From: Flammeovirgaceae bacterium UBA2338
GTDB taxonomy: Bacteria > Bacteroidota > Bacteroidia > Cytophagales > Cyclobacteriaceae
NCBI GenBank assembly: GCA_002344795.1
Contig: DDUM01000022.1
Coordinates: 12,026-76,025 of the forward strand
DNA length: 64,000 bases
Direction of reading: 5' to 3'
Both the position numbers and the translations under genes were made by a program. Under the pieces are notes generated by a model that saw nothing but the letters and a program-made list of their open reading frames with translations, searched no databases and was not told the origin of the DNA. Positions 27,048-36,119 of this stretch are shown here, piece after piece; position 1 is the first letter of the stretch; every line of letters starts with the position of its first letter.

Positions 27048-27167
27048 AGGCTGTCTCAAAAGTTAAGGAATGTCGTTTTTCTAAGCGAAAGCGAAGAATC
27101 CCCATGGTTTGAATTTACAATTAAGGGATGTTTCGCTCAGCAAAACGTGTCACTTTTGAGGCAGCCC
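27048..27167. repeat. MITE-like palindromic element
   Basis: Terminal inverted repeats GGCTGTCTCAAAAGT (27049-27063) and ACTTTTGAGGCAGCC (27152-27166) differ by one base. The inner arms are also related: CGTTTTTCTAAGCGAAA on the left against CGTTTTGCTGAGCGAAA on the complementary right side. The element is about 120 bp, non-coding, and sits between convergent genes. GGCTGYCTCAAAAGT-type ends with AGCGAAGCGAAG-like cores occur as dispersed repeats in Bacteroidota. No target duplication is obvious. Confidence 0.6.
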
Positions 27168-27191
27168 CCATTCTTTATAGTCAGCCCAAAA

Positions 27192-27776
27192 TTATTTCTT
27201 AGCCACTAGCTTTACCTCAACTTCAAACTCACCATCAATCATGGCGTTCTGGATGGACCAGCCATACATCACTTCAAAGTCTGTCCTTTTCACTTTAAAC
27301 TTAGCGGCTGCATCTACGGCATTTTTACTGATAGCATTAACTTCAGTGTCAAAAGTGATTTCTTTTGTAATTCCTCTAATGGTTAGATCAGCAACAGTGT
27401 GATAGGTGTTTCCTGATTTCTTTTCAGTCTTTTTGATCACCAGTTTAGCCTCAGGAAACTTAGCTACTCCAAAAAAGTCATCAGACTTAAGGTGACCTAC
27501 CAGTTTGGCATTGTCAGTTTCCTTCTCCAAATCTTTATTGGAGAGTGTATTCATGTCGATCACGAACTCACCACCGGTTATTTTTTCTCCGTCAGTGGAT
27601 ATACTTCCAGATTTTAAATTAATGAGGCCCCAGTGGGAATACGATTTGGCTAAGTGAAAGCCTGTCCACTTCAATTCACTTGCCCCAGTGTCTACGCTTA
27701 ATTTTTCGTCAGGTGTAGTGAAGGACATTAAAAGTGTAGCCGTTAAGGCAAACAACATCATAAATAATTTTCTCAT
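27192..27776 (-). CDS. YceI-family periplasmic lipid-binding protein
   Basis: 194 residues with a signal peptide (about 1-20, LLMSFTTPDE). The YceI lipocalin-like barrel is seen in LKWTGFHLAKSYSHWGLINLKSGS, DLEKETDNAKLVGHLKSDDFFGVAKFPEA and VADLTIRGITKEITFDTEV. YceI proteins bind polyisoprenoid or quinone-like lipids in the periplasm. Single gene; the palindromic repeat lies downstream. Confidence 0.92.
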   Translation of the reverse strand: MRKLFMMLFALTATLLMSFTTPDEKLSVDTGASELKWTGFHLAKSYSHWGLINLKSGSISTDGEKITGGEFVIDMNTLSNKDLEKETDNAKLVGHLKSDDFFGVAKFPEAKLVIKKTEKKSGNTYHTVADLTIRGITKEITFDTEVNAISKNAVDAAAKFKVKRTDFEVMYGWSIQNAMIDGEFEVEVKLVAKK

Positions 27777-27919
27777 AAAATTCTCTTTTTTTATTTAGTT
27801 GTTTAAACACGTATTTAGGAAGCAATAGTTCAAATACCTGACTATTTTTTTCAGTTTTGCCTTCAATTGGAGAATAATTATGTGTTTTAGGCTAAAATCG
27901 AAGGGTTTTTTATTTCGAT

Positions 27920-30460
27920 CTACATCCCTCCCACAACAAACACGGCATTAGAAAACAACATTTTGCCGTTCTCCCAGAAGGAACGGAACAATGGGTTATC
28001 GACCAGGTAAATCACCTCACCTCTTCCCTTGTCTTCCACACCAAAGACCATCGTATTGCTAAGGGTCTGGTTGGCCTTATACCCGGCAAAGCCCATCAGT
28101 GGTTTTACGTTGCCTCTTAATGTGCCTACATTCCACCCATCCTGCATATAATCATATCGCATTGAGGTGGTGCGCAAACTGTAGTAAGAGTCTCCCAAAC
28201 CAAAACTAAGCGGGTGCGATGGATCCAATGTCACTTTATAGATCGCGCCAAAAATGGAGTGGCTGAGTTGCTTTCTTTCAGCGGCATCGTATTGCACCAG
28301 TGTATTGTCCTTTTTGATTTGCTCATCCGCCTTTTCGGCAGCTTTTTTAGCTTCTTCACTGGCATACTTTTGCAAGCCAAATCCTTTTTTATCGGCAAAT
28401 GAATTTAGTGCCTGGGCGGTCACAATTAACTTTCCCCCGGCAGAAACCCAATCTCCTATTTTGCCAAGAAGTTCCTCATCAAACATTCTATAATTGCCAG
28501 GAGGAACAATCAGCACATCGTATTTTTCCAATGAAATGGATTTGAAATAATCCGTGCCAATGATAGTGACAGGATAATTCAATTGTCTTTCGAAGAAGTG
28601 CCATGTCTCACCAAAGCTTAATGATGAAGTTTGATCACCACCCAGAAGCGCTATTTTGGGCGCTTTCAGATATTTTACATCGCCTGAGCCAAAATCTTTT
28701 CCACTGTCCACAAAACCGGTGGTGGTGGTGTAGATTTTTCTTCCCATGTTTTTGGCAAGGGTTTGCAAGGCGTTGTCAAAATCGGCTTTGGATTCATTGT
28801 TTCTTCGGGTAACGATAAGTGTACCGGGATCAAAACTATTTCCTCCGACATTAAATCCTTTTTCTGAAGAACGTACCTTAAAATCATCCTTGAGCAGTGC
28901 AGCAAGGAACTTTACATCTTCTATGGCCTGGTATTTGAAAATGTAAGCATATGGCTTAGCGGCCACACTTGAATTTTCTACTTTCTTTTGCTCGTAAGGT
29001 TTGCTCACATTAATTCGTTCGTTTAATGCATAACCCTTCAATCCGTAAGCATACATCAGATTCCATGCAGTGATATCATAAGTTATAGAATCATGGAGGT
29101 TCGATTGGGGCTCAAACAGAGTGGTAATAAACCTTCCTTTAGGTTGATAAATATTAATGATCACATCGTCTGTGTTGACAGAGACAGTTTTGTTGGATTG
29201 GGTTTGGAAGTCAAATCCCTTAGTAGATTTTCCCGCAGAAGGATGTCCGTATTGAATGCGGTGTGTATCCATCCAGGCTGTTATGCGATTGACTTTGTCC
29301 GCATTGTTGTCCGCCTTTATCACATATGTTTTGTATGGAGAAGCAGGGTTGGACATGTTTTCCTTAAAATACTTTTCAAACTCGGCAGTAACCCTGGCCG
29401 CATTCTGCGAAGTAATTTCTACAGTAGACAGTCCACTGGTGTAGTGGTGTGTAAGCCTGTCTTTCAATGTCAATGGATCCCCCTCTTTGGTTGTGATGGT
29501 CAATCCTCCAAAACCACCGCCCCCTTGCTCATAGGTCATACCTATTGCGCCATTGAAAGTAGGATAAGTGTCTCCATAGCTTGGATAAAAGAGATCAAAT
29601 CTTTCTTTTGTAAAATACAGCCAGCCCTGCTCATCAAAGTGTTTTGCATTGTTTCTTCCGATCATGGTTTCAAATTCCCGCTGCCACACAGAAATCACAT
29701 CGTGCAATGGTTCTGCCGCAGGACTGAAGTAGTAGGGGCTGTTAAAACTTTGCTCGTGAAAGTCCACGTGAATATGAGGCATCCATTGGTTGTATAATTT
29801 TAATCTGGCTTGTGATTCAATTTGCGATTCCCATGCCCAATCTCTGTTCAAGTCAAACAAGTAGTGATTGGCCCTTCCACCGGGCCATGGCTCACGGTGT
29901 TCTTTGGCATCCGGACTGGGATCTGGAGGGTAATTTCCATATTGATTATAAAAGTTGGCGTAACGGTCACGGCCATCAGGGTTGATACAGGGGTCTATAA
30001 TGACAACGGTGTTTTTCAGCCATTCCTGAGTTTTGGCATTTTCCGGGTTGGCCAAATCATACAGGGTTTTCATTGAAGCTTCCGTGGAGTTGGCTTCATT
30101 TCCGTGTACGTTATAACTCAGCCAAACCATGGCCACATTGGTTGAAGGAGTTCCTTGTTCAAGGCCGGTCCTCTTCAGGTTGTCGAGGCGAATCTGATCC
30201 AGATTTTTGAAATTTTCATCGGAGGCTATGACAGCTACAATCAACGGCCGATGTTCATAGGTTTCTCCGTATTGAATGAATTTGATATTGTTCGGTCTTG
30301 CCGCTGCCACTTGCTGAAAGTATTCCACTACTTTATGATGGCGGGTGAAGCGGTCTCCCAGCTCATAGCCGAGAAATTGTTCCGGGGTTTGGAGTTGTGT
30401 CTGCGCAAAGGCAGCAATAAATACAAGATTGAGTAGCAAGGATGAGAGGATCTTCTTCAT
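27920..30460 (-). CDS. Secreted M14-type zinc carboxypeptidase
   Basis: 846 residues with a signal peptide ending in AFAQ (about 1-20). The peptidase domain (about 30-370) has zinc ligands in VHGNEANSTEAS (His, Glu) and HIHVDFHEQS (His), the substrate-binding INPDGRDRYANF and the likely catalytic Glu in STVEITSQNAAR. A second domain (about 590-690, ALLGGDQTSSLSFGETWHFF ... VLIVPPGNYRMFDEELLGKI) resembles a class I glutamine-amidotransferase-like fold, as in other Bacteroidota M14 proteins. Probably a periplasmic or secreted peptidase for nutrient peptides. A weak hairpin ATCGAA...TTCGAT lies directly after the stop. Confidence 0.9.
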   Translation of the reverse strand: MKKILSSLLLNLVFIAAFAQTQLQTPEQFLGYELGDRFTRHHKVVEYFQQVAAARPNNIKFIQYGETYEHRPLIVAVIASDENFKNLDQIRLDNLKRTGLEQGTPSTNVAMVWLSYNVHGNEANSTEASMKTLYDLANPENAKTQEWLKNTVVIIDPCINPDGRDRYANFYNQYGNYPPDPSPDAKEHREPWPGGRANHYLFDLNRDWAWESQIESQARLKLYNQWMPHIHVDFHEQSFNSPYYFSPAAEPLHDVISVWQREFETMIGRNNAKHFDEQGWLYFTKERFDLFYPSYGDTYPTFNGAIGMTYEQGGGGFGGLTITTKEGDPLTLKDRLTHHYTSGLSTVEITSQNAARVTAEFEKYFKENMSNPASPYKTYVIKADNNADKVNRITAWMDTHRIQYGHPSAGKSTKGFDFQTQSNKTVSVNTDDVIINIYQPKGRFITTLFEPQSNLHDSITYDITAWNLMYAYGLKGYALNERINVSKPYEQKKVENSSVAAKPYAYIFKYQAIEDVKFLAALLKDDFKVRSSEKGFNVGGNSFDPGTLIVTRRNNESKADFDNALQTLAKNMGRKIYTTTTGFVDSGKDFGSGDVKYLKAPKIALLGGDQTSSLSFGETWHFFERQLNYPVTIIGTDYFKSISLEKYDVLIVPPGNYRMFDEELLGKIGDWVSAGGKLIVTAQALNSFADKKGFGLQKYASEEAKKAAEKADEQIKKDNTLVQYDAAERKQLSHSIFGAIYKVTLDPSHPLSFGLGDSYYSLRTTSMRYDYMQDGWNVGTLRGNVKPLMGFAGYKANQTLSNTMVFGVEDKGRGEVIYLVDNPLFRSFWENGKMLFSNAVFVVGGM

Positions 30461-30537
30461 AAACAGAATTATTTGAAGTGGTAAATTAACAAAGACTTTT
30501 CACATCTCCCTGCTACTCTGTTCCGGATTGTGATTTT

Positions 30538-31080
30538 CTATTTCAAAAGGCGCTTAACTTGTGGCAAGTGGTGAGCGATGTGTTCTTTCATAAACTCCAG
30601 CGCCTGAATAATGTTGAGTTTTCCTACAGCCGGATGCTTAAAAATCATTCGTTTTGTTTGATCATCTCTTATTTCTTCCAATAAATTTTTCAATGCTTCT
30701 CGGCTAGCATTCCATTCTGCAATTAGTTCATCAAGGCTGGTATAGGTTATGGTGAATGCAACAACAGGCTGGGGTGCATTAAACTTAAGCGGCAGCCGTT
30801 GAGAAATTTTTAGAACAACCATCTTTAGCGTTTCTATCAAGCCAGAGTCTTTTGCCTGATCAATGCCCTGCATTTTTTTTCTTAAATACTGAACGGATAA
30901 TTTCTCCGCAGACACCAGATGAGCCAGTATTTGGTGCAAAGACCATTTGTTATTTCCAGGGCTTGTGTTAAACCGATCAGGAGTGTTTTTCACGCTGTCT
31001 AACAACTGGTGGCGTTGTGCTTCGAGGGAATTAAATAATTGATGGAGTCTTGTATTCACACTACAAGATATTGAATTCAA
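30538..31080 (-). CDS. DinB-family protein
   Basis: 180 residues in a DinB/YfiT-like four-helix bundle. The N-terminal helix LHQLFNSLEAQRHQLLDSVKNT, NNKWSLHQILAHLVSAEK (His of the metal site) and the C-terminal FMKEHIAHHLPQVKRLL (two His) place metal ligands as in the family. Members are metal-dependent thiol transferases or of unknown function; the DNA-damage name is historical. Single gene. Confidence 0.88.
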   Translation of the reverse strand: MNSISCSVNTRLHQLFNSLEAQRHQLLDSVKNTPDRFNTSPGNNKWSLHQILAHLVSAEKLSVQYLRKKMQGIDQAKDSGLIETLKMVVLKISQRLPLKFNAPQPVVAFTITYTSLDELIAEWNASREALKNLLEEIRDDQTKRMIFKHPAVGKLNIIQALEFMKEHIAHHLPQVKRLLK

Positions 31081-31162
31081 TAACAGTTAAAGAAATCAAT
31101 TTGATAGGATGAAAAGGTTTACTTATCTTCATTTAACATAAACCAACCCAAACTTCAAATTC

Positions 31163-31546
31163 ATGGAAAATTATGATCCGTACAGTGGAGGTATAATGGC
31201 CGCAATGGGAGCATTTGCCTTTATTTATTTTGTTATTTTAGTTATAATAGTTGCTGGTCTGTGGAAGGTATTTGAGAAAGCGGGGAAGCCAGGCTGGGCA
31301 GCCATTATTCCTATTTATAATATAATTATTCTCTTAGAAATTGTGGGCAAGCCTACATGGTGGATTATTCTGATGTTAATTCCATTTGTCAACTTCATCA
31401 TTGCAATCATTCTCTACCATCAGTTGTCTCTGTCCTTTGGACAAGGAGTGGGAATGACCATTATGTTGATCTTGTTACCATTTGTGGCACTCCCTATCTT
31501 AGGATTTGGAAGTGCGAAATACAGCGGCCCACCGGCCGCGGCTTAG
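31163..31546 (+). CDS. DUF5684 membrane protein
   Basis: 127 residues, four hydrophobic segments. KVFEKAGKPGWAAIIPIYN followed by a Trp-rich PTWWIILMLIPFVN helix and FGQGVGMTIMLILLPFVALPILGFGSAKY matches the DUF5684/signal-peptidase-associated family. Function unknown. A possible promoter TTTG-N20-TATCTTCA lies at 31100-31131. Confidence 0.82.
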   Translation: MENYDPYSGGIMAAMGAFAFIYFVILVIIVAGLWKVFEKAGKPGWAAIIPIYNIIILLEIVGKPTWWIILMLIPFVNFIIAIILYHQLSLSFGQGVGMTIMLILLPFVALPILGFGSAKYSGPPAAA

Positions 31547-31564
31547 TAGTTTTACTAATGGTGT

Positions 31565-31605
31565 AAAACCCGGTTTTTTCTTATGAAGAGATCGGGTTTT
31601 TATTT
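31565..31605. terminator. Bidirectional terminator between convergent genes
   Basis: AAAACCCG (31565-31572) and CGGGTTTT (31593-31600) form a stem with flanking T and A runs on both sides. It can end both the DUF5684 gene and, on the minus strand, the TPR gene whose stop codon is at 31600-31602. Confidence 0.7.
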
Positions 31606-32712
31606 GCAGTTTTTTCTAATGGCACCCTTTGCGTCAGGTGATCCTAACTCCTCAGCTCTTTTCAAGTCAAGACAACCATCGTAGTTATTGTTCATAAGAA
31701 GTTTGATCATTCCACGCTGGTAGTAGGTCTCAGGGTCACTTGGGTATAGTTCTATCGAGGCAGTGTAATCGTCCACTGCTCCTGCGTATTCTTCTTTTTC
31801 CGTTCTGCTGAGTGCGCGATTGTCGTAGTATGTAGGGTTGGTCGGATCTAATTCCAAAGCACTTGTATAGTCAGCAATGGCACCATCGTAATCTTCGGTG
31901 GCATATTTGAGCACACCCCGCAGATTGTAGGTTTCAGGGTCTTCATCGTCCAATTCAATGGCTTTGTTGTAGTCCTCCAAAGCTCCTTTTACATCTTCCA
32001 CGGCACTTTTTGCCAGGGCGCGGTTTTCGTATTGAAGCGGATCATTTGGATTTAATTTGATGGCCATGTCATAGTCCTTGATGGCTTTATCAAAAACATC
32101 TGTATTGTAATAGGCAACTCCCCTATAATTGTAAAGCGAGGCATCATCTTTATCCAGTTCGATGGCTTTGGTATAATCGTCAATGGCACTTACAAATTCA
32201 CCCAACTCAGATTTTACCACACCCCGGTTGAAGTATTTATCGTCATCTTGTGGTCCAAGCTCTAATGCTTTTGAAAAATCGAAATAAGCATCCTGTAGTT
32301 CATCAATGTTATACCTGGCAAAGCCTCTGTTAGTGTATGCATCTGCATATTTGGGATTGAAGGTGATGGCTTTGTTAAGGTCTTCAATGGCATCGTAATC
32401 ATCCCCCAGCGCTATTTTGGATTCACCTCTGAAGTTGAGCGCCTCTGCATAAGTAGAGTCAATTTCCAAGGCAAAGGTGAAATCTGCAATGGCACCATAA
32501 AAATCCTCAAGACCCATTCTGGCCTGACCTCTCATCGATAGTGCAGCTTTATCTTTGGGGTTGGCATCTATTAACTTCGACAGGGCTGATTTGGCACCAT
32601 TAAAGTCTTTTGCTTCAAGCTTTTTCCGAGCATTGTCCAGAGCAGCATTACTGGACTGCGAAAAGCAGGCTAATGAACCAATACAAAACAGGGCAGTCGC
32701 GATTAATCTCAT
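31600..32712 (-). CDS. Secreted TPR-repeat protein
   Basis: 370 residues, signal peptide about 1-20 (MRLIATALFCIGSLACFSQ). Residues 30-340 are a string of about nine 34-residue tetratricopeptide repeats with the signature N-x-[KR]-[AG] ... A-[IL]-x-D-[YF] and E/A-L-x-P spacing (for example ALNFRGESKIALGDDYDAIE, DKYFNRGVVKSELGEFVSAI). Such proteins are scaffolds for protein complexes. ATG 32712 is preferred over a TTG 18 bp upstream because it starts the signal peptide. Confidence 0.9.
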   Translation of the reverse strand: MRLIATALFCIGSLACFSQSSNAALDNARKKLEAKDFNGAKSALSKLIDANPKDKAALSMRGQARMGLEDFYGAIADFTFALEIDSTYAEALNFRGESKIALGDDYDAIEDLNKAITFNPKYADAYTNRGFARYNIDELQDAYFDFSKALELGPQDDDKYFNRGVVKSELGEFVSAIDDYTKAIELDKDDASLYNYRGVAYYNTDVFDKAIKDYDMAIKLNPNDPLQYENRALAKSAVEDVKGALEDYNKAIELDDEDPETYNLRGVLKYATEDYDGAIADYTSALELDPTNPTYYDNRALSRTEKEEYAGAVDDYTASIELYPSDPETYYQRGMIKLLMNNNYDGCLDLKRAEELGSPDAKGAIRKNCK

Positions 32713-32804
32713 TGTCAAATCAGGAATCAATATTTTATTTGAAGGGACAAGTTAAAAAGAAAAGCGCACTTGGCAGGTGGCAGATTACCTATGATTAACT
32801 CTTC

Positions 32805-33023
32805 TTAATTTGTGAGGGCACCCACTGAAGACTCAATGCCCACCCATGTATGGCGTTGGTGCTGCCTGTTCCAGACCCAGTGACTTTTGACCCAAACGGT
32901 TTTATGACAGGGCTCGGGTTTTATTATTACCCTCTGTTTTCTGACTTGCGCTTCCGCGTCAAGGCTCCACATCGAAAGGATCAACAGGGTCAGAAAGATT
33001 AAAAATGAGATGAGCTTCTTCAT
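32805..33023 (-). CDS. Small secreted YXW-repeat-like protein
   Basis: 72 residues: signal peptide MKKLISFLIFLTLLILSMWS, ending near LDAEAQ, then CHKTVWVKSHWVWNRQHQRHTWVGIES, which resembles one and a half units of the YXWXXGH/W repeat found in small secreted proteins of Bacteroidota. Shorter than usual and lacks a clean final repeat, so it may be a remnant. Function unknown. Confidence 0.6.
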   Translation of the reverse strand: MKKLISFLIFLTLLILSMWSLDAEAQVRKQRVIIKPEPCHKTVWVKSHWVWNRQHQRHTWVGIESSVGALTN

Positions 33024-33142
33024 TTCTCATTATTTATTCTTTTGACCCCTCGGTTCGCCACCGATTTAACCGGGGCTTTAGAATCTTATAAAAATTCATT
33101 AAATTAATGTTTAAACAAATAATTAAATCCAATGAAATCCCA

Positions 33143-33496
33143 ATGAAATCGACTCTATCAACCCTTGGAAGGCTACTTTATGCTATTCCCTTTGCCGTTT
33201 TCGGGCTTTTTCACTTTATGAATGCAGAAGGAATGGCACAAATGGTACCTGTACCGGGCGGTGTGTTTTGGATCTATCTGACGGGCACAGCCATGATTGC
33301 TGCATCTATTAGTATCGTTATTAGGAAAAAGAGTAGTCTTGCCTCGCTATTGCTGGGAGCTTTATTATTGGTTTTTGTGCTTACTATTCATTTACCGATG
33401 GTACTGGGCGGTGATCAGTCGGCTATGGGACAGCTCCTGAAGGATTTGGCTCTGGCTGGTGCTTCATTCTTCTATTCCAGTACCTCGGAAGATTAA
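33143..33496 (+). CDS. DoxX-family membrane protein
   Basis: 117 residues with four helices. LGRLLYAIPFAVFGLFHFMNAEGMAQMVPVPGG at the N-terminus is the DoxX motif, followed by a second membrane pair. DoxX/SURF4 proteins are often quinone-linked but this one cannot be assigned a substrate. The ATG at 33143 is chosen over the upstream in-frame start at 33107, because the family begins near this Met. Confidence 0.8.
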   Translation: MKSTLSTLGRLLYAIPFAVFGLFHFMNAEGMAQMVPVPGGVFWIYLTGTAMIAASISIVIRKKSSLASLLLGALLLVFVLTIHLPMVLGGDQSAMGQLLKDLALAGASFFYSSTSED

Positions 33497-33516
33497 CCAC
33501 AACCTCACCCAACCTT

Positions 33517-33544
33517 AAAAATCTCCACATTGGTGTAGATTTTT
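33517..33544 (+). terminator. Hairpin after the DoxX gene
   Basis: AAAAATCT with CAC, and GTG with AGATTTTT, form a near-perfect stem around an ATTG loop. Terminator-like, 20 bp after the DoxX stop. Confidence 0.6.
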
Positions 33545-33624
33545 ATACACTTCTACCATTTATCCTCTTTACTCAACCTGTGCGCCTTCAGGACGTATAT
33601 ATTTGTTTCAAACCCTTAACTCAA

Positions 33625-34734
33625 ATGATTAAGAATTCTACTTTATTCTTCGTGGCAATGATCATCACGATTCTGGCCAGTGCACAGGAAAAGTCCCTGG
33701 ATATGAAAATGGATTTTGAAGATTATGATCCTCCTTCAACCCTGGTCGTTCCTGAGCATCACATTACCAAAGCCAAATTTCCATTCGTAGATATTCACAA
33801 TCATCAGTTTGGAATGCCCACCATGGATTTGGGAAATCTGATCACTGAAATGGATAAGATGAACATGGCCGTAATGACCAACTTAAGCGGCAGAGGACGC
33901 GGCAGTACCGAACATCTAGAGAATTCATTAAAGAATGTAAAAGACAATTACCCCAACAGGTTTTTAGTTTTTACCAATGTGGACTTTGATGGAATTGACG
34001 ATGCAGACTGGACCAAAAGAACGGTAAAACAGCTTGAAGAGGATGTGAAGAAAGGTGCCAAAGGTTTAAAGATTTACAAATCTTTAGGGATGTTCAACAA
34101 AGACAGTAAGGGAAATAGGATTCATATCGATGATCCTAGAATTGATCCGGTATGGGCAAAGTGTGGTGAGCTGGGAATTCCTGTTTTAATCCATTCAGCG
34201 GATCCGAAACAATTTTGGCAACCCATCGACAATCAAAATGAAAGGTGGTTGGAGTTAAAGACACATCCGGGCAGAAGACATGATAACGACCCCGTTTCCT
34301 GGGAAACAATTATTCAAGAACAGCACAACATTTTTAAGAAACATCCGAAAACTAATTTTATAAACGCGCACATGGGCTGGTATGCCAGTGACTTAAAAAA
34401 ATTAGGGGAGTTGATGGATTTGTATCCCAACATGTATGCCGGGATAGGTGCCATTATTGCTGAGTTGGGAAGGCAACCGCGTGCGGCTAAAGCTTTTATT
34501 GATAAATACCAGGATCGTGTACTCTTTGGCAAAGACAGTTGGGTACCAGATGAGTACGAAACTTATTTTAGGGTACTGGAATCTGAAGATGAGTATTTTC
34601 CATACCATAAACGTTACCATGCTTTTTGGAGAATGTACGGCCTTGGGTTGCCAGACAACCTGCTTAAAAAATTATACTACAAGAATGCAATCAAGCTAAT
34701 TCCAAGTATAGACAGAACGTTGTTCCCTGATTAA
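33625..34734 (+). CDS. Secreted amidohydrolase (amidohydrolase_2 family)
   Basis: 369 residues from ATG 33625 with a signal peptide (MIKNSTLFFVAMIITILASAQ). The TIM-barrel metal sites are FVDIHNHQFGM (His-x-His), VLIHSADP, NFINAHMGWY and RVLFGKDSWVPDE, a full set of metal ligands for family PF04909. Likely a hydrolase or decarboxylase; substrate unknown. The in-frame start 15 codons earlier lacks a signal peptide and is rejected. Confidence 0.88.
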   Translation: MIKNSTLFFVAMIITILASAQEKSLDMKMDFEDYDPPSTLVVPEHHITKAKFPFVDIHNHQFGMPTMDLGNLITEMDKMNMAVMTNLSGRGRGSTEHLENSLKNVKDNYPNRFLVFTNVDFDGIDDADWTKRTVKQLEEDVKKGAKGLKIYKSLGMFNKDSKGNRIHIDDPRIDPVWAKCGELGIPVLIHSADPKQFWQPIDNQNERWLELKTHPGRRHDNDPVSWETIIQEQHNIFKKHPKTNFINAHMGWYASDLKKLGELMDLYPNMYAGIGAIIAELGRQPRAAKAFIDKYQDRVLFGKDSWVPDEYETYFRVLESEDEYFPYHKRYHAFWRMYGLGLPDNLLKKLYYKNAIKLIPSIDRTLFPD

Positions 34735-34757
34735 ACGTCCGATAAAGATTCATTTTG

Positions 34758-35207
34758 ATGTGGAGCAAATCCCTTTGGCTCGTAGTATTGGTGCTGTTAA
34801 CAGGTTGCGTGCCTGAGGAACAGGTTGTATTGCGTGCCATCGACAATGTTGAGTTAGCACCAGGCAAAGGTGCTGATCCAGTTTTAAAAGCAGATGCCCG
34901 ATTTTATAATCCGAATAAGATTAGGATGAAAGTAAAAGCCATCGAACTCGATGTGTTTATCGATGGCAAAAAATCAGCACGGGTGGATCAAAAGCTCAAG
35001 TCGGTAATAAAGTCTCAAGCTGAGTTTACTCTCCCTTTAGAAGTTCAACTATCTATGAAGGAGATTGGCTTGGTGGATGCGTTGCTGGGACTGTTTGGTG
35101 GGAAAAAATATTTAATCAATTATAAGGGTCATATCAAAGTGACAGTCAGGGGCTTCCCTTTAAGAATTCCTGTGGATTACTCGAAAGAGGTAAGGTTAAG
35201 GATTTAA
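34758..35207 (+). CDS. LEA14-like lipoprotein
   Basis: 149 residues. The signal ends in LLTGC (Cys near residue 15), then a WHy/LEA14-like sandwich: LKADARFYNPNKIRMKVKAIELDVFIDGKK. Probably a periplasmic lipoprotein of unknown function. ATG 34758 is preferred over TTG 34755. Confidence 0.7.
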   Translation: MWSKSLWLVVLVLLTGCVPEEQVVLRAIDNVELAPGKGADPVLKADARFYNPNKIRMKVKAIELDVFIDGKKSARVDQKLKSVIKSQAEFTLPLEVQLSMKEIGLVDALLGLFGGKKYLINYKGHIKVTVRGFPLRIPVDYSKEVRLRI

Positions 35208-35261
35208 GCATCTATTTTTTTTACCTGACAATCATTATTAAATTAATGGCAATTATTTTCA

Positions 35262-36119
35262 ATGATCTCAATAGGAGCTTTTTTCTTAGCATCTCTCTTA
35301 TTGCTTGTAATTATTCTACAGGTACGGGCTTACTATATTCTTAAGAGACAGAACAGCATTATCACCAAACAAAGCATTGAGATTCAAAAGCAAAATGAAG
35401 CTTTAGCGAGGCAGAATCAACAGCTCAACGATCTGAATATAGAAAAACAACAGATCATCGGAGTTGTTTCGCATGATTTAAAAGGTCCCTTCAATCGCAT
35501 ATTCGCAATAATGCAATTGATGAGTATGTCGGGAGATAATTTGACGGATGACCAGAAGGAATATGTGGGAAAAATTCATCAAATAGCAGTAGACGGATTG
35601 AATATGGTGCGCAACCTTCTTGACAGCAGGCAGATTGATGAGAAAATTCTGGATCTTACTTTGGAGCCCATTGAGCTAAAACCTTTTGTTTCTTCCTTTG
35701 TAAAAAATTTCAGAAGTGTAGCCGACAGAAAAAAAATTAATCTCCATTTTAAAGGTCCGGACGGTGTGGTAGTGATGGCAGATCGTCTTTATCTCAGCCG
35801 CATTCTTGACAATTTACTTTCCAACGCCATAAAATTTTCTGAGAAGGAAAAGAATGTGACTGTTTCAATTGAGAATAGCGGTGAGCAGGTTTTGTTAACG
35901 GTAACGGATGAGGGGCCGGGAATTAGCGAAGAAGATCAAAAAAAGCTGTATCTGAAATTTCAAAAGTTAACCGCGCGACCTACGGGAGGAGAAAGCTCTA
36001 CAGGGCTTGGGTTATCGATTGTGAAAACTCTTATTGAAAAGATGGGCGGAAGTATTAGCTGCAAAAGTCAGTTGGACAAGGGAGCAGCGTTTACTATTTC
36101 TTTGAAAAAAGACAGTTAA
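35262..36119 (+). CDS. Membrane-anchored histidine kinase
   Basis: 285 residues. A helix (about 4-22) is followed by a coiled coil (TKQSIEIQKQNEALARQNQQ), then the HisKA H-box with His71 (IGVVSHDLKGPFNRIFAIM). The ATPase has N-box LDNLLSNAIKFSE, G1 DEGPGISEEDQKK and G2 TGLGLSIVKTLIEKMGG. No sensory domain is present besides the short helix. The stop TAA shares TTAA with the stop of a convergent response regulator, which may be its partner. Confidence 0.9.
   Translation: MISIGAFFLASLLLLVIILQVRAYYILKRQNSIITKQSIEIQKQNEALARQNQQLNDLNIEKQQIIGVVSHDLKGPFNRIFAIMQLMSMSGDNLTDDQKEYVGKIHQIAVDGLNMVRNLLDSRQIDEKILDLTLEPIELKPFVSSFVKNFRSVADRKKINLHFKGPDGVVVMADRLYLSRILDNLLSNAIKFSEKEKNVTVSIENSGEQVLLTVTDEGPGISEEDQKKLYLKFQKLTARPTGGESSTGLGLSIVKTLIEKMGGSISCKSQLDKGAAFTISLKKDS

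Noticed and set aside
29093..29797. A 234-codon plus-strand open frame inside the M14 peptidase gene
   Set aside because: The opposite strand encodes the catalytic peptidase domain with its zinc ligands; this frame is a chance antisense opening.
31600..32712. Repeated DNA within the TPR gene considered as a DNA repeat or CRISPR-like array
   Set aside because: The periodicity of about 102 bp follows the 34-residue TPR unit; the DNA copies are too diverged to be a non-coding repeat array.
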